The position numbers were made by a program, and so were the translations under genes. The notes beneath the pieces are model-generated. The model was not told the origin of the DNA. It saw only the letters and a program-made list of their open reading frames with translations, and searched no databases. Below, in pieces: positions 57,949 to 64,000 of a DNA stretch of 64,000 bases; positions within the stretch are counted from its first letter, which is position 1, and every line of letters starts with the position of its first letter. This DNA is from Streptosporangium pseudovulgare (GTDB lineage Bacteria > Actinomycetota > Actinomycetes > Streptosporangiales > Streptosporangiaceae): contig NZ_BMQJ01000006.1 of assembly GCF_014648055.1 (NCBI RefSeq), positions 186,001 to 250,000 of the forward strand, in the 5' to 3' direction.

Positions 57949-58835
57949 GCCCTGCCTCCCGCGGCGCGGCCGCCGAGCCGTTCGCCGATGACACTGAACG
58001 CGGCCACCGCGACGACGATGCACGTGCCCGCGAGCAGGCTCTGCTGCGGGTACCCCTGCAGCAGGGAGTCCTGCCCCTGGGAGACCATCAGTCCCCAGTC
58101 GGCGGTCGGCGCCTGGACGCCGAGGCCGAGGAACGACAGCGCGGCCAGGTCGATCATCGCGTAGCCGAAGTTGATGGCGGCGCCGGTCAGGATCTGCGGC
58201 GCGATGTTGGGCAGCAGGTGCCGCCCGCTCACCGTGACCCCGGACAGGCCCTGCAGCTCGGCCGCCTGGACGTAGGGGAGCCGCCGTTCCCGCAGCGCGA
58301 CGCTGCGCAGCACGCGGGCGGTGTAGGGCACGTACGCCATGGCGAGCGCGACCGTGGCCTGCGCCATGCCGGTCCCGAACACCGCGACGACGATGATCGC
58401 CAGCAGCAGGTTCGGGAAGGCGAACAGCAGGTCCAGCACCCGGCCGACGAAGGCGTCGACGCGCCCGCCGAACCAGGTGGCGACGAGCGCCAGCAGGGTG
58501 CCGCCGACCCCGGCGATCACCACGACCGCGGCGGCGCCGAGCAGGCTGGTCCGCGCGCCGTACAGCAGCCGGGACAGCAGGTCGCGGCCCGACTGGTCGG
58601 TGCCGAGCAGGTGCTCGGGGCCGGGCGGGAGGTAGCGCTGGACGATGCTGCCGATGTCCGGGTCGTACGGCGCGAGCACCGGCGCGAGCAGCGCGGCCAG
58701 CACGAGCAGCGCGGCGACCGCGACCGCGGTGACGCCGAGCGGGCCCAGCCGCCCGGACAGGCCGCCGCCGGGCCGCCGCCGTCCGGCGGGGCCGCCGGAC
58801 CGCCGGGCGGCCGGGGCGGAGACTGCGGTTTTCAC
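57945..58835 (-). CDS. ABC transporter permease (OppC-like)
   Basis: A 296-residue inner-membrane permease with six helices. It has the usual N-terminal OppC region (PEHLLGTDQSGRDLLSRLLYGARTSL) and the EAA-type loop AAELQGLSGVTVSGRHLLPN. An Arg/Gly-rich cytoplasmic head precedes the first helix. It overlaps the OppB-like gene by 4 nt (58832-58835). Confidence 0.95.
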   Translation of the reverse strand: MKTAVSAPAARRSGGPAGRRRPGGGLSGRLGPLGVTAVAVAALLVLAALLAPVLAPYDPDIGSIVQRYLPPGPEHLLGTDQSGRDLLSRLLYGARTSLLGAAAVVVIAGVGGTLLALVATWFGGRVDAFVGRVLDLLFAFPNLLLAIIVVAVFGTGMAQATVALAMAYVPYTARVLRSVALRERRLPYVQAAELQGLSGVTVSGRHLLPNIAPQILTGAAINFGYAMIDLAALSFLGLGVQAPTADWGLMVSQGQDSLLQGYPQQSLLAGTCIVVAVAAFSVIGERLGGRAAGGRA

Positions 58836-59779
58836 GCGCTCTCACCTCCGAGCTGGACGCGCGGGTCGATCACCGCGTAGAGGACGTCGATCACGAGGTT
58901 GACCACGCCGAACACCGCGACCAGGACGAGTGCGACGGCCTGGACGACGGCGAAGTCCTTCTGCTGCACGGCGTTGATGAGCAGCGCGCCGACGCCGTCG
59001 AGGGTGAAGGCGTGCTCGACGACCGTCGCGCCCGCGACGAGCGCGGCGATGTTCACCCCGACGATCGTCGTCACCGGCAGCATGGCGTTGCGGACGATGT
59101 GCCGGCGGGCCACCGTACGCCACGGGACGCCGCGGGCCAGCGCGACGGAGACGTGCTCGGTGTCGCGCTCCTCCACCACGGCGGTGCGGGTGATCCTGGC
59201 GACCACCGCCGCCGCGGGCAGCGCGAGCGCCACCGCGGGCAGCGTCAGGTGCAGTATCCGGTCGGAGAAGCCGGAACCGGCCCCGAAGACCGGGAACCAG
59301 CCCAGCGTCACGGAGAAGACGCTCATCAGCAGCAGCGCCGCGAAGAAGGTGGGGATCGCGAAGCCCACGCTGGAGCCCAGCAGCACGGCCGTGTCGAGGA
59401 GGCCGCCGCGCAGTCCGGCCACCACCCCGGCCACGACGCCGAACACCACGATCAGCAGGGCGGCGTAGGCCGTGAGCCAGGCGGTCGTGGGGATGCGCGA
59501 GGCCAGCAGCGAGGCGACGTCCTGGCGGGTGGTGAGGGACTCGCCGAGGTTGCCGGTGAGCACGCCGGTCAGCCAGTGCCAGTACCGCAGCAGGAAGGGG
59601 TCGTCCAGGCCGTACTGGGCGCGGATCGAGGCGAGGACCTCGGGGCTGACCGTCCGGCCCTGGACGAGGAAGCTCTCGGGGGTGCCGGGCGCGAGGTACA
59701 TCGCCCCGTAGATGACGAAACTGGAGAACAGGAGGGTGACGGCCAGCGCACCGAGCCGCCGGATCACGAAGCGTTGCAC
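58832..59779 (-). CDS. ABC transporter permease (OppB-like)
   Basis: A 315-residue permease with six helices and the usual OppB start (RFVIRRLGALAVTLLFSSFVIYGAMYLAPGTPE), the GLDDPFLLRYWHWLTGVLTGNLGESL segment, and an EAA loop (VALARGVPWRTVARRHIVRNAMLPV). It follows the binding-protein gene after 55 nt. Confidence 0.95.
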   Translation of the reverse strand: MQRFVIRRLGALAVTLLFSSFVIYGAMYLAPGTPESFLVQGRTVSPEVLASIRAQYGLDDPFLLRYWHWLTGVLTGNLGESLTTRQDVASLLASRIPTTAWLTAYAALLIVVFGVVAGVVAGLRGGLLDTAVLLGSSVGFAIPTFFAALLLMSVFSVTLGWFPVFGAGSGFSDRILHLTLPAVALALPAAAVVARITRTAVVEERDTEHVSVALARGVPWRTVARRHIVRNAMLPVTTIVGVNIAALVAGATVVEHAFTLDGVGALLINAVQQKDFAVVQAVALVLVAVFGVVNLVIDVLYAVIDPRVQLGGESA

Positions 59780-59834
59780 GAGGACTCCGTTACGGGGACC
59801 CGGGGCGCGTCGCCGCGCCCCGGGCCGGTCGTGG

Positions 59835-61481
59835 TCAGGCCGCCCCCAGGCTCGCCGCCCAGGGGTAGTAGAGGTAGACGAACGAGGCCGGGACCCCGGT
59901 CACCCGCTTGTTGAGGAACAGCTGGACGGCCGGGGCCGCGATCGGGATCCAGGGCGTCTGCTCCATGACCTTCGCCTGGATCTCCGCCGTGATCTTGGCG
60001 CGCTCGGCGTCGTCGGCGGTGGCCGCGGCCTTCCCGATGAGGTCCTGAACCTGCGGGTCCTCGTAGCCGTTGAAGTTCTGCGAACCGCCCTTGGCCGCGA
60101 TCGTGCGCAGGAAGGCGAGCGGGTCGGGGATGTCCATGTAGTTCGTCGTCATGAACCCGTCGTATCCGGCGCGCGCCTTGGCGTCGGAGAAGAAGGCGCC
60201 GTACTGCGCGCTCGGCACGCCCTTGGGCTGGATGGTGAGGCCGAGCTCACGGCCGGCGTTGGCCACCTCCGACAGGATGTCGGCGTAGAACTGGCGCTCG
60301 CTGGGGTAGGCGATGACGATCGGCGCGCCGCCGGTCTTGCCCGCGACGAGCTTCTTCGCCTCCTCGATGTTCTTCTTGGTGTCCGGCAGGGCGTCGTAGG
60401 CGGGGCCGAACACCTCGTCGCCGTAGGACCAGCCGCCGCGCGGCACCAGCGAACGCGACGCCTGGGCGGTCCCGGCGAACACGGTCTGGGCGATCGCCTC
60501 GCGGTCGGTGGCCATGGCCAGCGCGCGCCGTACCGCCGGGTCGCCGAGGAGGCCGTTGCCGGTGCTGATGACGGCGACCATCTGCAGCGACTTGCCGAGG
60601 TACAGCTTGCCGTTCTGCGACGCCGACAGCCGGTCCAGCGCGCCGACGGGCACGTCGTAGGACCCGTCGATGGCGCCGGTGTCGAGCGCGCTCGCGATCG
60701 CGCCCGGGTCGACGATGAACTGCAGGTCGAGCTGCTTGGTCTTGGCCTTGCGGGCCGCGTCCCAGTAGGCGTCGTTGCGGTCCAGCGTGATCTTGGAGCC
60801 CTTCTGCCAGGAGGCGACCTTGAAGGGGCCGGTGCACATGACCGACCCCTCGGGCGTGCCGTACTTGGCGCCGGCCTTCTCCCGCTGGGCCTTCTCCACG
60901 ACCACGCCGACGGGCGTGACCATGTAGGAGTTGAGCGTGGCGTCGGGCTGCTTCAGCCGGATCGTGACCTCGTGGTCACCGGTCTTCTCGATCGAGTCGA
61001 TGTTGCCGGTGATCTGGTCGGACGCCCAGTAGCTGCCCTCGTCGGGGTCGAGGTGGCGGCGGAGGCTGAACACCACGTCGTCGGCGGTCATCGGCTCGCC
61101 GTCCCAGAAGGTCACGCCCTCGCGCAGGGTGTAGACCCAGGTCTTCGGGTCGGGGTTGGCGACCTTCTCGGCGAGGTTGGGCTTCACCGAGTAGTCGGGG
61201 TCGAGCCGCATCAGACCCTCGCAGAGGTTGGCCACGACCGTGTTCTCGGGGTAGTTGAACGCCTTGATCGGGTCGAGCGACGCGGGCTCGCCGAACGGCA
61301 GGTTCCACGTGGCCTTGTCCAGCTCGCCCTTCGCCGCGGGGGTGGTGACGAGCAGGTCGCCGGTCTGCCGCGCGGCCGCCGGGCCGGCGGGGGCGGCCGG
61401 GCCGCCGGCCGTCCCGCCGCCGCACGCGGACAGGCCCAGGCCGAGCGTGACGGCGAGGGCCGCCGTCGCACGTATACGCAT
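59835..61481 (-). CDS. ABC transporter substrate-binding lipoprotein (SBP family 5)
   Basis: A 548-residue lipoprotein (signal RATAALAVTLGLGLSACGGG, lipobox Cys). Family 5 features: TWNLPFGEPASLDP, TWVYTLREGVTFWDGEPMTADDVVFSLRRH, FNGYEDPQVQDLI, and TPWIPIAAPAVQL. It binds peptides or related compounds for the two permeases and two ATPases encoded next. ATG 61481 has GGAGG 7 nt upstream. It opens the operon, divergent from LacI. Confidence 0.94.
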   Translation of the reverse strand: MRIRATAALAVTLGLGLSACGGGTAGGPAAPAGPAAARQTGDLLVTTPAAKGELDKATWNLPFGEPASLDPIKAFNYPENTVVANLCEGLMRLDPDYSVKPNLAEKVANPDPKTWVYTLREGVTFWDGEPMTADDVVFSLRRHLDPDEGSYWASDQITGNIDSIEKTGDHEVTIRLKQPDATLNSYMVTPVGVVVEKAQREKAGAKYGTPEGSVMCTGPFKVASWQKGSKITLDRNDAYWDAARKAKTKQLDLQFIVDPGAIASALDTGAIDGSYDVPVGALDRLSASQNGKLYLGKSLQMVAVISTGNGLLGDPAVRRALAMATDREAIAQTVFAGTAQASRSLVPRGGWSYGDEVFGPAYDALPDTKKNIEEAKKLVAGKTGGAPIVIAYPSERQFYADILSEVANAGRELGLTIQPKGVPSAQYGAFFSDAKARAGYDGFMTTNYMDIPDPLAFLRTIAAKGGSQNFNGYEDPQVQDLIGKAAATADDAERAKITAEIQAKVMEQTPWIPIAAPAVQLFLNKRVTGVPASFVYLYYPWAASLGAA

Positions 61482-61595
61482 CCTCAGTCCTCCGAACACT
61501 TCAAAGGGGGTCGGCCCCGAAGCGGGGCGGTGGGTGACCGCTCGTCGCGGGGCAGTGAGTGGCCCCTGCGACGCGATCGGCGGCGGTACCACGCA

Positions 61596-61607
61596 CAAAA
61601 CGTTTTG
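61596..61607. promoter_or_regulatory. LacI-type operator between binding protein and lacI
   Basis: CAAAACGTTTTG is a perfect 12-bp palindrome with the central CG typical of LacI/GalR operators. It is about 115 bp upstream of the binding-protein gene and about 60 bp upstream of the lacI ATG. A second weaker dyad AAAACC...GGTTTT lies at 61629-61650, before a -10-like TACTCT; the ATG at 61669 is so near that the lacI mRNA may be leaderless. Confidence 0.78.
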
Positions 61608-61668
61608 GAAAATGGACGGTACCGGAGAAAAACCCCTAGTAAAAGGTTTTGTGTCCTACTCTTTACCT

Positions 61669-62706
61669 ATGTCGAAGGAGGCGCCGCCCCCCGCCGCGCG
61701 CGCGACGATCAGAGACGTCGCCCGCGAAGCCGGAGTCTCGGTCACCACGGTCTCCCACGCGCTGAACGGCAAGGGCACGGCTTCGGAGGAGACCCGCCGT
61801 AAGGTGCTCGCCGTCGCCGAGCGGCTGGCCTACCGCGCCCACCCCATGGCGCGGGGCCTGCGCCGCGGGCGCACCGGTGTGCTCGGCCTCGACATGCGCC
61901 CCCTCGACGCCATCGGCTCCTACATCCCCGAGGGCGTCGACTACTTCGTACGGTTCGCCGGCGCGGCGGCGGTCACCGCGCTCGACCACGGCCTCGGGCT
62001 CATGCTGGTGCCCGACCTGACGCGCTCGGACGTCTCCCGGGCCGCCCTGGGCGTGGACGGCTACGTCATCGGCGACCCGATGCGCGACGACCCGGTCCTC
62101 ACCCGGCTCCTCGACGCGTCCGTGCCGGTCGTCACGGTGGGCCGCGACCCCGGGCGGCCGGACTTCACCGACTGGGTCGGCACCGACGATGCCCGGGAGA
62201 CCGAGCGCATGCTCGACCTGCTGCGCTCGCGCGGTGCCCGGCGCGTCGCCTTCCTGGCCGGTACGGACGACAACGCCTGGAACGTCGACGCCGAGCTGGC
62301 CTACCGGGAGTGGACCGCGCGCCACGCCATGCCGGCACGGCTGCTGCGCGTCCCCGAGGCGGCCGGCGAGGACGGCGGACGCGACGCCGCCCGGCGGCTG
62401 CTCACCGGCGCGGGGGAGCGGCCCGACGCCGTCCACTGCCAGACGGGCCGCCACGCGTCGGGCGTGCTGGCCGAGGCGCTGCGGCTCGGCGTGGCCGTGC
62501 CGGACGACCTGCTCGTGACGGCCGGGTCGGACGCGCAGCAGACCCGCATCGCCTCTCCCGCGATCACCGCGCTCGACCTCGCGCCGGAGGAGTCGGGCCG
62601 GGCGGCCGTCGAGCTGCTCATCGCCCGCCTGTCCGGCGAGCCGGCCACCGGGCCGGTGGTCGTCCCCGCCCAGCTCCACGTCCGCGCCTCGACCGGCCCC
62701 GCCTGA
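61669..62706 (+). CDS. LacI-family transcriptional regulator
   Basis: A 345-residue repressor. Residues about 12-37 are the helix-turn-helix (ATIRDVAREAGVSVTTVSHALNG); the rest is a periplasmic-binding-protein-like effector domain (GVLGLDMRPLDA, GYVIGDP, VAFLAGTDDNAWN, ITALDLAPEESGRAAVELL). The palindrome between it and the ABC operon suggests it controls that operon and itself. LacI regulators usually bind sugars; here the transporter is of the peptide family, so the effector may be a glycoside or a transported oligosaccharide. Confidence 0.93.
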   Translation: MSKEAPPPAARATIRDVAREAGVSVTTVSHALNGKGTASEETRRKVLAVAERLAYRAHPMARGLRRGRTGVLGLDMRPLDAIGSYIPEGVDYFVRFAGAAAVTALDHGLGLMLVPDLTRSDVSRAALGVDGYVIGDPMRDDPVLTRLLDASVPVVTVGRDPGRPDFTDWVGTDDARETERMLDLLRSRGARRVAFLAGTDDNAWNVDAELAYREWTARHAMPARLLRVPEAAGEDGGRDAARRLLTGAGERPDAVHCQTGRHASGVLAEALRLGVAVPDDLLVTAGSDAQQTRIASPAITALDLAPEESGRAAVELLIARLSGEPATGPVVVPAQLHVRASTGPA

Positions 62707-62731
62707 CCGCCGGTCACGCCGTGAGCCGGGG

Positions 62732-64000
62732 TCAGCTGTAGTGGCGGGCCTGCGGCCACAGCCGGTCCCACGGGGCCACCGGGTCGCGGCAGACGAGGAT
62801 CGGCAGGTGCTGCTCCTCGTTGGACAGGCCGACACCGTTGTCGATCCGGCCGCGCCGCTCGCACGAGGCGAACGACCGCGCGTAACCGGCCGGGTTGTCG
62901 GTCACGACCACCGCGACCCGCGCCGAGGCGGGCGGCGGGCCGTACCGGTAGAGCTCGTTGTGGCCGCTGTAGACGGCGGGCAGCCCGTATCGCCGGGCGT
63001 AGCGGGTCAGCGCGCCGGCCTCGCCGTAGTTCTGGGTGAGGAGCACGGCCCGCGCCCGGTCCGCGGGCGGCAGGTCCCGGACCACGGCGGCGACCCGCGC
63101 GGCGAACTCCGGCCAGCCGACCGACTCGCGCGCCACCTCGTTCAGTGCGGCGACCGGGGTCCCCTCCAGTGACGCGGGCGGGACGACCGGCAGCGCGACG
63201 ACGGCCGACACGAGCGCGCCGGCGGCCAGGAACCCGCCGAGCAGCGCGCGCCGTCCCGTCCGCCCCGCCGGCCGCTCCGCCGACCGTTCCGCGCCCTGCT
63301 CCGCCGTCTCTTCCGCCGGCCGTCTCACCGCCCGCTCCGCCGTACGCCCCGCGCCGGACATCCACCGCTCGGCGGGGCCGCAGCCCGCCGCGAAGAGCAG
63401 CACGAGCAGGCCCGCGACGTAGTCGGCACGCCCTCCCGAGTACAGCACCAGCGCGCAGGCCACCGGGTAGGCCAGAGCGAGGCACCGCAGGCGCGGCTCC
63501 CGCCACAGCCGCACGAGACCGGCCACCTGGAGGACCGCCTGGGCCGGCCCGAGCAGCAGGATCTGCAGCGGCACGAACATGACCCGGTTCTCCGCGCCGT
63601 CGTCCGCCTCCAGCGCCGCGGCCATCTGCAGCTGCGGCCAGCCGTGCGTCGCCTGGTAGACCAGGTTGGGCGCGGCGAGCACCAGGGCCAGCAGCGCGCC
63701 GAGCCAGAGCCGGCGGTCCCGCAGTACGTCGCGCGGCCCGGCGGCCAGCACACCCACGCCCACGGCGGCCAGGAGCAGCACGACGAGCTGCCGGTTGTAG
63801 GTCGCGACGCCCGCGATGGCGCCCACCGCGAGCCACCAGCGGCCGTCGCCCCGCAGCGCCCGGACGCAGAACAGGATCGCCGCGACCCACAGCGGCAGGT
63901 CGGCGCTCAGGGTGAGCAGGGTGTGCCCGGCGACCAGGACCAGGGTCGTGGTGGCGACGCCCGCCGCGGCGACGATCTGGGCGGTCCGTCCGCCGCCCAG
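62732..64000 (-). CDS. GT39/ArnT-like membrane glycosyltransferase, 5' part beyond window
   Basis: The last 423 codons of a protein that continues past the right edge. Many hydrophobic helices, with LSADLPLWVAAILFCVRAL, a GVATYNRQLVVLLL helix, and the family segment LAAPNLVYQATHGWPQLQMA, which is typical of the GT39/PMT_2 group that uses lipid-linked sugars. A cytoplasmic or periplasmic Glu/Arg-rich repeat (RPAEETAEQGAERSAERPAG) lies in the middle and a soluble domain (NYGEAGALTRYARRYGLPAVYSGHNELYRYGPP) ends it, as in other actinobacterial members. The 25-nt gap to lacI is convergent. Confidence 0.88.
   Translation of the reverse strand: MGGGRTAQIVAAAGVATTTLVLVAGHTLLTLSADLPLWVAAILFCVRALRGDGRWWLAVGAIAGVATYNRQLVVLLLAAVGVGVLAAGPRDVLRDRRLWLGALLALVLAAPNLVYQATHGWPQLQMAAALEADDGAENRVMFVPLQILLLGPAQAVLQVAGLVRLWREPRLRCLALAYPVACALVLYSGGRADYVAGLLVLLFAAGCGPAERWMSGAGRTAERAVRRPAEETAEQGAERSAERPAGRTGRRALLGGFLAAGALVSAVVALPVVPPASLEGTPVAALNEVARESVGWPEFAARVAAVVRDLPPADRARAVLLTQNYGEAGALTRYARRYGLPAVYSGHNELYRYGPPPASARVAVVVTDNPAGYARSFASCERRGRIDNGVGLSNEEQHLPILVCRDPVAPWDRLWPQARHYS

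Overview
The window comes from a high-GC filamentous actinomycete, most likely Streptosporangiaceae or a close relative. The signs are very high third-position GC, frequent GTG starts with 1-4 nt gene overlaps, chaplin-like and SsgA-like proteins, a major-facilitator/thymidylate-kinase fusion next to holB, and an actinomycete-type integrative conjugative element (AICE) in a tRNA gene. This is inferred from gene content; I could not run a taxonomic search.

Layout. 1-3942 (minus): urea transporter and urease operon (ureA, a His-rich chelatase-like gene, ureB, ureC running off the left edge). 4299-6152: a KimA-type potassium transporter. 6352-19123: an AICE-like element bounded by a perfect 30-bp direct repeat, which is the 3' end of tRNA-Leu(GAG). 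It carries a CRISPR array made of two opposed arms fused through a palindrome, a UTRA-only protein and a GntR regulator, an excisionase-like protein, a tight transfer operon ending in an FtsK/TraB-like translocase, candidate transfer and replication repeats, an M48 peptidase next to a Pycsar-effector-like membrane protein, a replication initiator, and a large serine integrase beside the intact tRNA.

19351-31278: M20 peptidase, a secreted protein, a 758-residue surface protein with eight chaplin-like repeats around a collagen-like segment, DUF5703 protein, topoisomerase I, a membrane metallophosphoesterase and the MFS-dTMP kinase fusion. 31300-42868: holB, a two-gene glycosyltransferase unit, an ECF sigma factor coupled to a membrane protein with an FtsX-like outer domain, a RicT/YaaT homologue, a methyltransferase, a DUF4407 protein, a lipoprotein peptidase and tRNA-Thr(CGT). 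42869-43993 holds a terminator, a small membrane protein and the worn end of a tyrosine integrase.

43994-54634 is a patchwork of short units: membrane protein, NarL-type two-component pair, methyltransferases, hydrolase, phosphotransferase, an ECF41-like sigma factor divergent from an SDR protein, a lipoprotein and a DinB-like protein. 54762-61481 (minus) is an oligopeptide-type ABC operon (binding protein, two permeases, two ATPases) ending in a C45 acyltransferase-like enzyme, with a divergent LacI regulator and a consensus-like operator between them. The window ends inside a GT39-like membrane glycosyltransferase.

The strongest candidates for something new are the opposed-arm CRISPR inside the AICE, the clustered short DNA words in the same element (CCGTACGG in the DUF2637 gene, GTGACA after the translocase and inside the initiator), and the chaplin-collagen protein.
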